Source of the DNA: Sphingobacteriales bacterium
GTDB taxonomy: Bacteria; Bacteroidota; Bacteroidia; UKL13-3
Assembly: GCA_021299635.1 (NCBI GenBank)
Contig: JAJTFA010000002.1
Span: forward strand, 124,001 to 188,000
DNA length: 64,000 nucleotides
Direction: 5' to 3'
Both the position numbers and the translations under genes were made by a program. Shown here piece after piece: positions 9,728 to 18,148 of the stretch; positions within the stretch are counted from its first letter, which is position 1, and each line of letters starts with the position of its first letter. The notes below the pieces were generated by a model. It did not search any database. It saw nothing but the letters and a program-made list of their open reading frames with translations, and was not told the origin of the DNA.

Positions 9728-12649
9728 TTACTTTTTATTGTCATTATTTTGGTCAAATATTTTTTTATTGACCTTACGCTTCTTTTCTATAATCAGAAAA
9801 GAAAGATAAAGCCCATCTGACTCTTTGGTTATGCTAAGTTCATAATTGTTTTTGGCAAGTTTAAAACGACTTCCCAGTACAGCTTCGTCCATACTGATAT
9901 TATAGTCGCCATAAGGCAGAAAAAATTCGAATGAACCATCAATAGCAGTTAGCGAGCTGATGGTTTTATTGTGATTTACTGCAGTTATTTTAATAGATGA
10001 CAAATCAAATAATTCGTCTTTATCAGCAGCAATTGCTTCACGATCTATTGATACTTTCCCCTTAACCGTAACGCCTCTTACATAGGGAATGAGCGCTGTT
10101 TTATTTTTAGTTACAATTAGGGTATCTGTGATGTTGGGAAACCATCCCGGTACGGGTTCCAAGGCAAAAACCCGCCATTTATTAATCCCCATAACTGCTC
10201 CCATAATGGAAGCCTCTCCTTCTGTATTGGTTAGCACCTCTTCATCCCCAATAATTACTACTACATTTTCAACAGGGCGCTCTCTCTTATCTAGCACCCC
10301 ATTGCCGTTTACGTCATAAAAAGCCGCTACCCGGCAATTGGTGAATTTTGATTTTTTAAAGGGTATGGGTGCAGTAAATTCTTTACGAACCCCAAGCGTT
10401 AGAAAAAAGCTCTGATTGGTTATTTTTTCTTCGTCACCTGATCCCGAAAGCGATGAGGTATAGAAATTTGAAAGTGCCATACTAGAGGTTATTCCAATTG
10501 TGGCGCCAATCCTAAAGCGCCAACCATCACGTGTAAACATGTAGATATCTGGATTCAAACTGGCATTATGTTGTTTAAAAACATTATTGTAAAAATAATT
10601 GGCCCCAGTTTGCAGCATAAATTTTGTATTTGCAAAAACATATTGGTGTTGTAAGCTTGTTGTAAGTGTTTGCGGTGTAACACGATCTGTCATTGCAGCA
10701 CTTTGCTCTGATATGCCAAAGTTGCCTATTACATAGCGACAATTCATGGTGAGAGTTCGGTAAAAAAACAAGGTGTTCCACATTAAAAACTGCGTTGATT
10801 TGAATCTTGAATTGGTTAAAGGAACATTATTGCCCGCCTCAACGGTGGTAGATAAACGAGTATTATCTGAGGGCTCAAAAAAGTTATAATTCACACCACC
10901 CCCTATCACCTCATAATTAAGCACAAAAGTATTCATGCGATTAAAGAACAAAACAGGCTGAATACTTCGGGTTTTGTATGCACGAATGAAAGAAAAGCGA
11001 TTAATGAAGCTTAAATTGTTCATTTTCGCCACCATTGTGCTTGTTTGGTTATAATTGTTTGAAAGCATCACACTCCATTTATTGTTTATGAAGTATCTTG
11101 ATCTATGGTTATAAAACAATCTGGAAACGCCTGAGTTGGCATAATCACGCGTGTTTTGGCCAAAGCTATGCTCCATGCCAAGTTTATTCTTTAAGAAAGT
11201 AGCATTATAATTGACCAATAGAAAATAACCGTAATTATTTATTTTTCCTTGAGTCTTATTGTCAATATTGTTCCAGCTATTTGAAAACATTGTATTTATA
11301 GTGTGTGTTCTGAGAAATGAATAGGTTATTCTTGCGTTTAATACAGTTGATATAGTTCCATTAAACTTATTATCAGCATTACCATATTCCAGGTGTATCA
11401 GATTGTTTTTATAATATTTTAAACTATGACCAACACCGTATGAACTAAGGATAACTGTGCCATTGCGATCCTGATTTATTACATAAAAACTATTAATGGC
11501 GTTTCTAGAGTTAATGTTATAGGAGCCTTTAATACCCCTTCCAAAACTCTGGAGTCCAATATATGCGCCATTAAGAAAGCCGGCTTGTAAATTTCCTTTT
11601 GGATGGAAATATCCGATATAGTAGTTATTGTTCTTGAATAATTCAGAGTAATTATTGCCAATAGCATTAGCCTGCATATTGTAAATAAGTGATTGGTCTG
11701 GTCCGATATTGGATTGTCCCCGTATATTAATGTTTGTAAAAGAAATCTGATCAAGCAGGTTGCTCACGTTGTAGTCGATAATAAATGGCAGATCTGAATA
11801 GGTTTGCCGCTCTGCTCTCTTTTCGTCACTGAGTTTTTTAAATTGTAATCTTGTTGAAGTGCTAAAGGATCCGGGTTGTCCAAAGTTCGGCTCTTCAGAG
11901 TTTATAATAAGGTTATATGATTTTTCTTCTCTTGAATTATCCGGACGGTAGTTCTCAATATCTATCATTGCAAAATTCCTTTTGCCCTGCATATGCTTAA
12001 ATGAGTAATAAAACGTAGTGTCTTCGAAAGAATTTAAAAGCAGAACATGTGAGGTTTTCTTTACGGGTTTTCCGGTCGAGTCAATTATTGCTGATTGCAG
12101 GCTCATATTGTTTATAGCATACATAATGGGCTGAGCATCTGTTCCTGTATTGATAATATTTACGCTGAACCTAGCCTCATCCTCCCTGTTTTTAAAATAA
12201 ACAACACCCGCGGGCTCGGTACTAATTTTCCAGCTAACGCTCTTTTTGGTATATGCCCAGAACATATCGTGCCCCAAATCCATATCGTCTGTAGAAACTG
12301 CAAAAGCAGACACCATATATCTGCTATTGCCTGCACCTTTTCCAAGCGGAACTATTCTCACTGGCAAATAAAGGGTGTCACCGGCTTTACATTCATATTG
12401 ATTTCCAGAGAAAAAAAGCAATTTCCAGCCGGCCGGATAGTCAATATTCAGCGTAAAACTTTCAGAAGACTCTCCAATATTTACAATCCTTAACACATTC
12501 GAAATTACATCTCCTTTCTTCAGTTCAAATTCTTTGGTTTGCCAAAAAACTTCTAGTTTACGGGATTGCGCATTTGAGCTGATAAAAAGCAGCAAAAGCA
12601 GCATTGTATGCAAAAGGGCATTGGCAATATGTTTACTTCTACTTCGCAT
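9728..12649 (-). CDS. Usher-like outer-membrane barrel protein
   Basis: This is a 973-residue protein with a signal peptide. Residues 30-250 form two Ig-like (COG1470/NEW3-type) domains. Residues about 260-760 are a long run of alternating Tyr/Phe/Asn strands typical of an outer-membrane beta-barrel. Residues about 770-860 are an SdrD-B/CarboxypepD-like domain with the calcium-type signature DVNGNGVLDKRERP, and a second regulatory-like domain follows. Several fimbrial ushers carry a similar DxNGNGxxDxxE domain after their barrel. It starts 2 bases after the stop of the minor subunit gene and is the last gene of the chaperone-subunit-subunit-barrel set. Its identity as an usher is inferred from this architecture and context. 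A generic barrel protein of other function is the alternative. Confidence 0.6.
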   Translation of the reverse strand: MRSRSKHIANALLHTMLLLLLFISSNAQSRKLEVFWQTKEFELKKGDVISNVLRIVNIGESSESFTLNIDYPAGWKLLFFSGNQYECKAGDTLYLPVRIVPLGKGAGNSRYMVSAFAVSTDDMDLGHDMFWAYTKKSVSWKISTEPAGVVYFKNREDEARFSVNIINTGTDAQPIMYAINNMSLQSAIIDSTGKPVKKTSHVLLLNSFEDTTFYYSFKHMQGKRNFAMIDIENYRPDNSREEKSYNLIINSEEPNFGQPGSFSTSTRLQFKKLSDEKRAERQTYSDLPFIIDYNVSNLLDQISFTNINIRGQSNIGPDQSLIYNMQANAIGNNYSELFKNNNYYIGYFHPKGNLQAGFLNGAYIGLQSFGRGIKGSYNINSRNAINSFYVINQDRNGTVILSSYGVGHSLKYYKNNLIHLEYGNADNKFNGTISTVLNARITYSFLRTHTINTMFSNSWNNIDNKTQGKINNYGYFLLVNYNATFLKNKLGMEHSFGQNTRDYANSGVSRLFYNHRSRYFINNKWSVMLSNNYNQTSTMVAKMNNLSFINRFSFIRAYKTRSIQPVLFFNRMNTFVLNYEVIGGGVNYNFFEPSDNTRLSTTVEAGNNVPLTNSRFKSTQFLMWNTLFFYRTLTMNCRYVIGNFGISEQSAAMTDRVTPQTLTTSLQHQYVFANTKFMLQTGANYFYNNVFKQHNASLNPDIYMFTRDGWRFRIGATIGITSSMALSNFYTSSLSGSGDEEKITNQSFFLTLGVRKEFTAPIPFKKSKFTNCRVAAFYDVNGNGVLDKRERPVENVVVIIGDEEVLTNTEGEASIMGAVMGINKWRVFALEPVPGWFPNITDTLIVTKNKTALIPYVRGVTVKGKVSIDREAIAADKDELFDLSSIKITAVNHNKTISSLTAIDGSFEFFLPYGDYNISMDEAVLGSRFKLAKNNYELSITKESDGLYLSFLIIEKKRKVNKKIFDQNNDNKK

Positions 12650-12651
12650 TT

Positions 12652-13260
12652 TTAGAATACTTCGGTAAGCAAGAATCTTACACGCAGCTCATAAATACCG
12701 CTTTTAAGGCTGCCTCCCGGCACAATTCGGTAATCAATATCAAATAAATACTCATCCGGATTGGTGTTTGCATTTCCCGGACCATTTACATTCGTTATGC
12801 AAGAGCCAGCCGGAGTAGTAATTCCATTATTGGTAATTACCATGATTGGGGTACCGGTAACCAGCGGCACACTGAAAAACTGTGAGCCTGTTTGAGATGT
12901 ATTGCAGAGATTTTTTATGCGCAGCTGAAGTATATCTATTTTTGGAGGCGTACCTGATACAGATTGGCTAAAAACCGTTTCCCATTCATTATTGGGTGTA
13001 GCCCCCCCACCATTATCAACTAAAACTACTAAGTTCCAACGGCAGCTTGGGTTATTGTTAATGGAGTTGTCTACTTTTACCTTTAACCGCGTAGCTCCGT
13101 TAAAGGTTAATCCGGAAAGGTATTTGCCAAATGTATCAAAGGCCATGTTGAGATTTGACTGGCCGGTATTTGTTAGCACAACTTCATCACAGGCTTGTGC
13201 ACTGCAGAGTTGGGCAAATAAAATAAGGATTATAGAGCAAAAGGCTTTAATCGGGTCCAC
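12652..13260 (-). CDS. Secreted subunit 2, putative fibre or adhesin subunit
   Basis: This 202-residue secreted protein has a signal peptide (MDPIKAFCSIILILFAQLCSA). It is a recognisable relative of the upstream 260-residue protein. Both share a strand-rich F(D)...YxxGxTxxGATxLKV segment followed by WxLxxxV/G, the motif IDYRI(L/V)PG (here from residue 175), and a C-terminus with Gly 15 residues from the end followed by alternating hydrophobics (GIYELRVRFLLTEVF). That ending resembles the final strand of chaperone-usher pilins and spore-coat-U proteins. It carries four cysteines after the signal, unlike its paralogue. It is coupled to the barrel gene (2-base gap). Proposed role: minor or tip subunit. 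Confidence 0.6.
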   Translation of the reverse strand: MDPIKAFCSIILILFAQLCSAQACDEVVLTNTGQSNLNMAFDTFGKYLSGLTFNGATRLKVKVDNSINNNPSCRWNLVVLVDNGGGATPNNEWETVFSQSVSGTPPKIDILQLRIKNLCNTSQTGSQFFSVPLVTGTPIMVITNNGITTPAGSCITNVNGPGNANTNPDEYLFDIDYRIVPGGSLKSGIYELRVRFLLTEVF

Positions 13261-13292
13261 CTGTCTATAATGTCTGGATTAAATTTATTAAT

Positions 13293-13332
13293 AAAGGGAA
13301 GGCTTTTTTAAGATTAAAACAGCCTTCCCTTT
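13293..13332 (-). terminator. Hairpin between the two subunit genes (terminator or attenuator)
   Basis: A perfect 12-bp inverted repeat (AAAGGGAAGGCT ... AGCCTTCCCTTT) with a 16-base loop lies 17 bases after the stop of the 260-residue subunit and 32 bases before the start of the 202-residue subunit. There is no long T-tract after it, so partial termination is likely. It could lower expression of the minor subunit and barrel relative to the major subunit. Confidence 0.65.
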
Positions 13333-13349
13333 AGACTTGGTGAAAAAAC

Positions 13350-14132
13350 TTATTGATCTTCTAATAAAATATATTGAACATACATGGTGTAAACACCTGG
13401 CTGAGCAAAAGAACCTGCGCCATTAATGGTTACAAGGTCTTGTGCAGTTGTTCCGTCTGCTGCAAATGCCATTGGGAAAATTGCTGGCAAACCAGGCAGA
13501 ATGCGATAGTCAATTGAATAAAAGTAGTTTGAGGTTAATCCGTTAGAAGTTAAATACGATCCACCTGCAATACCGTCAGTTCCTACTGCAGTTGTTCCTT
13601 TGTGGCCAGCTATATACTTGTGTGTAATAAGTGGGGGCGTATTTGAATTTGCAGGATCAACATATAAACTGTTGGCACCACTTGGCGAAGCAACTGCAGG
13701 AAAGGCAGCACTATAGTCTTCAAAAGTACCTGTACCGCCAGTAGCTGCGTTAGGAGTATTTTGACGCAGCTCAAGTGCGCTTAGAGGCAATTGGTTGGTT
13801 TCACCACCTGCAGCAGCTGTACCATATCTGATCTGCTGATCCCAGAAGCCTGCACCTGTATTCCCGTTAGAACGGCCTACTGCATATAAGTCCCAGTTAA
13901 CGGTTGAACTTACTTTCAGAATAGTGGCACCATATCTGGTAATACCTGCATAGTAAGAATTGATATCGTCAAAAGTAAAATCAATTTGACTAGGAGTGGT
14001 CATGTTCAACTGCAGTATGGGTTGAAGATCCATGGTAAAAGTTACATCTTTTTGGTCTTGTAACTGACCGAATGCAACGGTTGAGGTTAGCCCTAACATC
14101 GACAAGGCAACTAATAATTTTTTAGCTTTCAT
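13350..14132 (-). CDS. Secreted subunit 1, putative major fibre subunit
   Basis: This 260-residue protein has a signal peptide (MKAKKLLVALSMLGLTSTVAFG). The mature N-terminus has alternating hydrophobics (VTFTMDLQPILQLNM), as expected of a donor strand. A strand region follows (FDDINSYYAGITRYGATILK, then VNWDLYAVG), then a Gly/Ala/Thr/Asn-rich low-lysine middle, IDYRILPG at residues 207-214, and the C-terminal strand GVYTMYVQYILLEDQ with Gly 15 from the end. No cysteines and no T9SS sorting domain. It is related to the 202-residue protein downstream. The strong hairpin after it suggests that it is made in excess, as for a major pilin. The family name is not recognised with certainty; DUF4402 or spore-coat-U-like is possible. 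Confidence 0.6.
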   Translation of the reverse strand: MKAKKLLVALSMLGLTSTVAFGQLQDQKDVTFTMDLQPILQLNMTTPSQIDFTFDDINSYYAGITRYGATILKVSSTVNWDLYAVGRSNGNTGAGFWDQQIRYGTAAAGGETNQLPLSALELRQNTPNAATGGTGTFEDYSAAFPAVASPSGANSLYVDPANSNTPPLITHKYIAGHKGTTAVGTDGIAGGSYLTSNGLTSNYFYSIDYRILPGLPAIFPMAFAADGTTAQDLVTINGAGSFAQPGVYTMYVQYILLEDQ

Positions 14133-14403
14133 ATTTTTGTGGATTAAATGTTATTAAATGTCTATTACAATAATGCTTGTAAATTGACACAAATCAAAGA
14201 ATTAGGGTTATTAAGTTCACATTCAATATTCAAAGCGTTGTAAACCAGCTATTAAAGAATAATTTGCTTATCAATAGTATTATATTTTGTCGTTTACATT
14301 TGTAATCAGGCTATCTAGAACCAAAGACAGTACCGATAGATTTAAAACAAATCCGTTTTTATCAAATACTTAAAAACGAGCACATAAGGACATCTACAAG
14401 CGA
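14133..14403. other. 271-base intergenic region upstream of subunit 1
   Basis: The region is strongly AT-rich and separates the chaperone gene from subunit 1, the longest gap inside the locus. It is long enough for an independent promoter for subunit 1. No exact TAnnTTTG element was found on the minus strand and no coding frame is credible. Confidence 0.4.
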
Positions 14404-15243
14404 TTATTCAACTTCAAAAGTAAGTTCAGCTGCTTCTACCTCATCATTGCTGCCAAAATCAAGAACACCTACAGCCGAGTATTTTCCAGGCTCGAGGTTT
14501 GTGGGCAGAGGGAAAAGGTAATTTCGTTTATTTCCGGGTAAAATAGTAAAGCGCTTAACCATTAGCTTTTGCTGTTTCCCTGTTTTAAGGTTGGTGAGTT
14601 CAACATAGGCAATGCAAAATGCAATGCCATCGCCAACATTTTCCAATGCAAACTCAATGTTTCTTGATTTCTTATTAGCAGGCAGGCTGCTCACAAAGTT
14701 CTTAATTTCAACTTTATTGTTTTGAACAGTTGGCGGGTTTTGGTAAATATATACCCCAAAGGCAAAGGTGGGTATTACACCCAAAGAGATTTTTTTATCA
14801 CTGCTTTTATTATCAATTGTTTCACGCTTTTTTCTTTCTTCAACCATCATCAGGCACCATCCCGCACGATTGCTGAAACCCGTGTCGGGTATATTAAGCG
14901 TTACTTTAATTTTTTGAAATCCACCGGGAGCCACTTCAAAAAAAGTTGGAGCAATTGTTAACCACTGCGATATGCCGTATTTTGATTTACCGGCTTCGGC
15001 AAATGCCGTTTTACCCGCTTGGTCTACATCATAATCATTCAGCACAATAGAAAAAGAACGCCTTATTTGAGTTTCATTTGTTACTTTCACTTCAAAGGTC
15101 TTACTTTCTCCGGGCTTAAGATTGAAATTGATATGAGAGGGCGATACAGCTACCCCCACATCTTTTAATGCTGAATCACTTTGTGCTTTAGCGGCATAAA
15201 TACCAAACAGAAAAAATAGTGTTAAAGTTAATTTTCTTTTCAT
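14404..15243 (-). CDS. Periplasmic Ig-like protein, putative pilus-type chaperone
   Basis: This 279-residue protein has a signal peptide (MKRKLTLTLFFLFGIYAAKA) and two Ig-like domains. The first (about 27-130) has the layout of PapD/COG1470 chaperones: VAVSPSHINFNLKPGESKTF, then VTNETQIRRSFSI, then FFEVAPGGFQKIKVTLNIP. The second (about 160-279) contains VENVGDG-like text (ALENVGDGIAFCIAYVEL), ILPGNKRNYLFPLP and GKYSAVGVLDFG. Families with such N-terminal domains include pilus chaperones and DUF916/WxL-associated proteins. It is the first gene of the four-gene locus that ends with the barrel. The chaperone role is inferred from fold and context; no signature specific to FGL or FGS chaperones is seen. 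Confidence 0.55.
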   Translation of the reverse strand: MKRKLTLTLFFLFGIYAAKAQSDSALKDVGVAVSPSHINFNLKPGESKTFEVKVTNETQIRRSFSIVLNDYDVDQAGKTAFAEAGKSKYGISQWLTIAPTFFEVAPGGFQKIKVTLNIPDTGFSNRAGWCLMMVEERKKRETIDNKSSDKKISLGVIPTFAFGVYIYQNPPTVQNNKVEIKNFVSSLPANKKSRNIEFALENVGDGIAFCIAYVELTNLKTGKQQKLMVKRFTILPGNKRNYLFPLPTNLEPGKYSAVGVLDFGSNDEVEAAELTFEVE

Positions 15244-15263
15244 GGGTTGAGAAATAATGAAAG

Positions 15264-15271
15264 CAAAGGTA
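15264..15271 (-). promoter_or_regulatory. Candidate -7 element for the chaperone gene
   Basis: The minus strand reads TACCTTTG here, an exact match to the Bacteroidota TAnnTTTG element, 20 bases before the chaperone ATG. No TTTG was found at the usual 19-20 bases further upstream, so this is only a partial promoter match. Confidence 0.35.
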
Positions 15272-15383
15272 TTGTGTTGGCGGTTTGTTTTAGCTGAACC
15301 AACAGGATGTTTATATAATAAATAAGCACAACAGGATGTTTATAACCCACTTCTAAAGATGAAGGTATCCCCAATCTGTTTGT

Positions 15384-15391
15384 TATATTTG
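15384..15391 (+). promoter_or_regulatory. Candidate -7 element for the TPR gene
   Basis: The sequence TATATTTG matches TAnnTTTG exactly and ends 20 bases before the ATG at 15412. No convincing TTTG lies at the expected -33 position. Confidence 0.4.
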
Positions 15392-15411
15392 TTAGGTCAA
15401 TGTTATAAATT

Positions 15412-16809
15412 ATGGACGCGGATGATTTTTTAGACGAGGATACGCTTTCTCATGCAGCGCGGTTTGAAAAGATGATTAGAAATAAATCAAAAGATTATTT
15501 TGATGCCGAGACCCTAGAATCAATTAGCGAATATTATATCAATCAGGATAAGTTAAAACAAGCATTGGAGGTTTTATATTATGGAGAGGAGTTATACCCT
15601 TATTTCAATGGTTTTGCTTTAAAGAAGGCAGAAGTATTTGGATTGATGGGCAAGTTTGAAGACGCTTTAGAAGTACTAGAGAAATGCGAATTGTATGAGC
15701 CGTTTAATCCTGATTTATTTTTACTGAAAGGTGAAAATCTTCTCAACCTTCAGCATTTTGAAGAAGCGGAAGCATCTTTTGCCAATGCAATTCTGCATGC
15801 AGATGACCGAATAGACATGCTCTTCGAAATAGCTTATGTTTATGAAGACTGTAATTTACAGGGCAAAGCCATTGAGTATTTTGAGGAGATACTAAAATCT
15901 CAGCCGGATAATCAACAGGCCCGCTATGAAATAGCCAATTGTTACGATTTACAGGGAAGATTCGATAAGGCTGCCGATGTTTATCAGGAATTAATTGAGG
16001 TCAACCCTTTTTCATGCCCTGCATGGTATAGCCTGGGTGTAGTTTGCAGCAAAATGGGTAATTTTGAAAAAGCCATTGAAGCCTATGACTATTGTCTGGC
16101 TATAGATGAGGATTTCATGCCCGCCTCTTTTAATAAAGCGAATGATTTGGTGGAGATGGAGAGATATGAAGAGGCTGTTAAAGAATTTCTATCCGTAATT
16201 GAAAAAGATGGCCAGGATGCCATAACTTTCTGCAACCTGGCAAGCTGCCTGGAGAGATTAAACCGAGATAAGGAGGCCATTGATTACTATAAGAAAGCAA
16301 CGAATCTTAATCCAAATATCGGAGAGGCTTGGTTTGGTATGGGCATTATCTATGACAAATTAACCCAAAGCAAACAAGCGCTTAACCACTTTAAACGTGC
16401 GTTGCTTCTTGAGCCGGAAAATGAGGAATACGCCTTGGCCTTGGCTGATGCCGAGTACAGGAGTGGAAACCTACATCAGGCAGAGGAAATTTTGCGTTCT
16501 TTGATTGATGAAGACCCCATGATGGTAGAAGCCTGGCTGGATCTTTCATACATCATACACATAGAGGGTGATACCGAAGCCGCCATTGATTTGCTGCAGC
16601 AGGCACTTACCCATGAGGACCATTATTTATATTATTACAGGCTAGCCTGTTATGAATTTGAAATTGGACGAAGAAAGGAAGCCTTGTATCATCTGGAAAC
16701 TGCTCTGGCAATGAATTTTGAAGAACATTTTTTGATTTTCGAATTTTCGCCACATTTGCAGAAAGATGCCGATGTGCTGCATGCCATCGGACTTTTCCGA
16801 AACAACTAA
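15412..16809 (+). CDS. Tetratricopeptide repeat protein
   Basis: This 465-residue protein is made almost entirely of TPR units (about ten, 34 residues each), for example FNPDLFLLKGENLLNLQHFE and AWYSLGVVCSKMGNFEKAIE. It has no signal peptide and an acidic N-terminus (MDADDFLDEDTLS), so it should be a cytoplasmic scaffold. It is followed after 3 bases by the phosphosulfolactate synthase gene, with which it is probably co-transcribed from the TATATTTG element upstream. The interaction partner is unknown. Confidence 0.85.
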   Translation: MDADDFLDEDTLSHAARFEKMIRNKSKDYFDAETLESISEYYINQDKLKQALEVLYYGEELYPYFNGFALKKAEVFGLMGKFEDALEVLEKCELYEPFNPDLFLLKGENLLNLQHFEEAEASFANAILHADDRIDMLFEIAYVYEDCNLQGKAIEYFEEILKSQPDNQQARYEIANCYDLQGRFDKAADVYQELIEVNPFSCPAWYSLGVVCSKMGNFEKAIEAYDYCLAIDEDFMPASFNKANDLVEMERYEEAVKEFLSVIEKDGQDAITFCNLASCLERLNRDKEAIDYYKKATNLNPNIGEAWFGMGIIYDKLTQSKQALNHFKRALLLEPENEEYALALADAEYRSGNLHQAEEILRSLIDEDPMMVEAWLDLSYIIHIEGDTEAAIDLLQQALTHEDHYLYYYRLACYEFEIGRRKEALYHLETALAMNFEEHFLIFEFSPHLQKDADVLHAIGLFRNN

Positions 16810-16812
16810 CAA

Positions 16813-17604
16813 ATGAAGAATTTTAAACTGAAGCAAATTCCCGATAGAACAACCAAACCCCGGGATAACGGAATTACCATGGTGATGGATAAAGGTTTGG
16901 GGCTACATGAAATAGAAAACTTTTTATCGGTTTGCGATAATTCTGTCGACATCGTAAAACTTGGTTTTGGCACAGCGTATGTAACGCAAAACCTGCAGCA
17001 AAAAATAAAGTTGTACAAAGAGGCAAACATAAAGGTTTACTTTGGAGGCACACTCTTTGAAGCCTTTATTGTGCGCAACCAATTTGATGATTACTTAAAA
17101 ATGCTTGAAAAATTTGGTCTTGAGCATGCCGAAGTATCAGATGGATCCATTGAAATGCCGCACGAAATAAAACTATCCTATATCAATAAGCTTAGCAAAT
17201 ATGCAACGGTATTAAGTGAAGTTGGAAGTAAGGATGTGGAGAAAATAATTCCACCATATCAATGGATAGAATTGATGAAGAGTGAACTAAAAGCGGGTGC
17301 ATGGAAAGTGATTGCAGAAGCACGCGAAGCAGGAAATGTAGGCGTTTACCGAAGCAGCGGTGAGGTGCGCGAGGGGTTGGTGCAGGAAATTTTAACTAAA
17401 ATACCCGAGGAAAAAATTATTTGGGAAGCACCGCAAAAAGCACAGCAAACCTATTTTATTAAACTTGTTGGAGCCAATGTAAACTTAGGCAATATTGCGC
17501 CAAATGAAGTAATACCATTGGAAACCCTCAGGCTTGGATTAAGAAGCGATACCTTTACCTTCTTTCTTAATAAAGGCGCTAAGTTTATTTCAAAAAAGAA
17601 GTAA
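16813..17604 (+). CDS. comA: Phosphosulfolactate synthase
   Basis: This 263-residue TIM-barrel enzyme of the ComA family adds sulfite to phosphoenolpyruvate to give (R)-phospho-3-sulfolactate. Family features include DNGITMVMDKGLGL at the N-terminus, VDIVKLGFGTAYV, VYFGGTLFEAFI, FGLEHAEVSDGSIEMP, VLSEVGSKD, VIAEAREAGNVGVYRSSG, IIWEAPQKAQQ and LIKLVGANVNLGNI-like segments. In methanogens this starts coenzyme M synthesis and in Bacillus it makes spore sulfolactate. Bacteroidota lack coenzyme M, and a role in sulfonate or sulfonolipid metabolism is only a guess. No ComB or ComC gene is nearby. It sits in a tight plus-strand run after the TPR gene. Confidence 0.87.
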   Translation: MKNFKLKQIPDRTTKPRDNGITMVMDKGLGLHEIENFLSVCDNSVDIVKLGFGTAYVTQNLQQKIKLYKEANIKVYFGGTLFEAFIVRNQFDDYLKMLEKFGLEHAEVSDGSIEMPHEIKLSYINKLSKYATVLSEVGSKDVEKIIPPYQWIELMKSELKAGAWKVIAEAREAGNVGVYRSSGEVREGLVQEILTKIPEEKIIWEAPQKAQQTYFIKLVGANVNLGNIAPNEVIPLETLRLGLRSDTFTFFLNKGAKFISKKK

Positions 17605-17622
17605 TCAGAATCAATAAATAAC

Positions 17623-18075
17623 ATGACACTACAAGAACAAATCAATGCCGATATTATTACAGCCATGAAGGCAAAAGATGAAGCCTCACTGCGTGCGCTG
17701 CGTGCGCTCAAGTCTGCATTATTATTAGCTGCAACTGCAGAAGGAGCTACCGGAGATAAAATATCCGATGAGCAGGCCATAAAGATTTTTCAGAAACTGG
17801 CTAAACAGCGTAAAGAGAGCATGGAAATTTTTTTACAAAACGGCAGAACAGAGTTGGCATCAAAAGAAAAAGAAGAATTGGATGTGATTGAAAAATATTT
17901 GCCAAAACAAATGAGTGAAGAGGAAATAAAAGTTGCCCTTTCAGCAGTAATTCAGGAGGCCGGAGCTAATTCTGCGGCTGATTTCGGAAAAGTGATGCCA
18001 CTCGCCATGAAAGCCTTAGCAGGCAAAGCCGATGGTAAAATAATTTCAGCACTGCTAAAACAACTTTTAGGCTAA
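17623..18075 (+). CDS. GatB/YqeY domain protein
   Basis: This 150-residue cytoplasmic protein of the YqeY family is related to the C-terminal tRNA-binding tail of GatB amidotransferase subunits. Typical segments are LQEQINADIITAMKAKDE, LRALRALKSALLLA, EQAIKIFQKLAKQRKESMEI, ELDVIEKYLPKQMSEEEI and KVMPLAMKALAGKADGKIIS. The length is normal for the stand-alone family. It starts 18 bases after the phosphosulfolactate synthase stop. Its biochemical role is not established. Confidence 0.93.
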   Translation: MTLQEQINADIITAMKAKDEASLRALRALKSALLLAATAEGATGDKISDEQAIKIFQKLAKQRKESMEIFLQNGRTELASKEKEELDVIEKYLPKQMSEEEIKVALSAVIQEAGANSAADFGKVMPLAMKALAGKADGKIISALLKQLLG

Positions 18076-18098
18076 CACCAATTGAATATGTTTGCAAA

Positions 18099-18124
18099 AA
18101 GGGGCGCACCATGTTGTGCCCCTT
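18099..18124 (+). terminator. Hairpin after yqeY
   Basis: A GC-rich hairpin (AAGGGGC ... GCCCCTT, 7 bp) lies 23 bases after the YqeY stop. It has no following T-run, so it may be only a weak terminator or a processing structure. Confidence 0.4.
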
Positions 18125-18148
18125 ATGTATGTTAAATGAAGTATACGT

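Noticed and set aside
9728..14132. T9SS export of the putative fibre subunits
   Set aside because: Neither subunit has a C-terminal sorting domain. Their ends instead follow a pilin-like strand pattern.
15384..15397. TTTGTTAGG upstream of the TPR gene as a second TetR operator
   Set aside because: Only one half-site is present and it overlaps the -7 element by chance-like similarity. No inverted partner exists.
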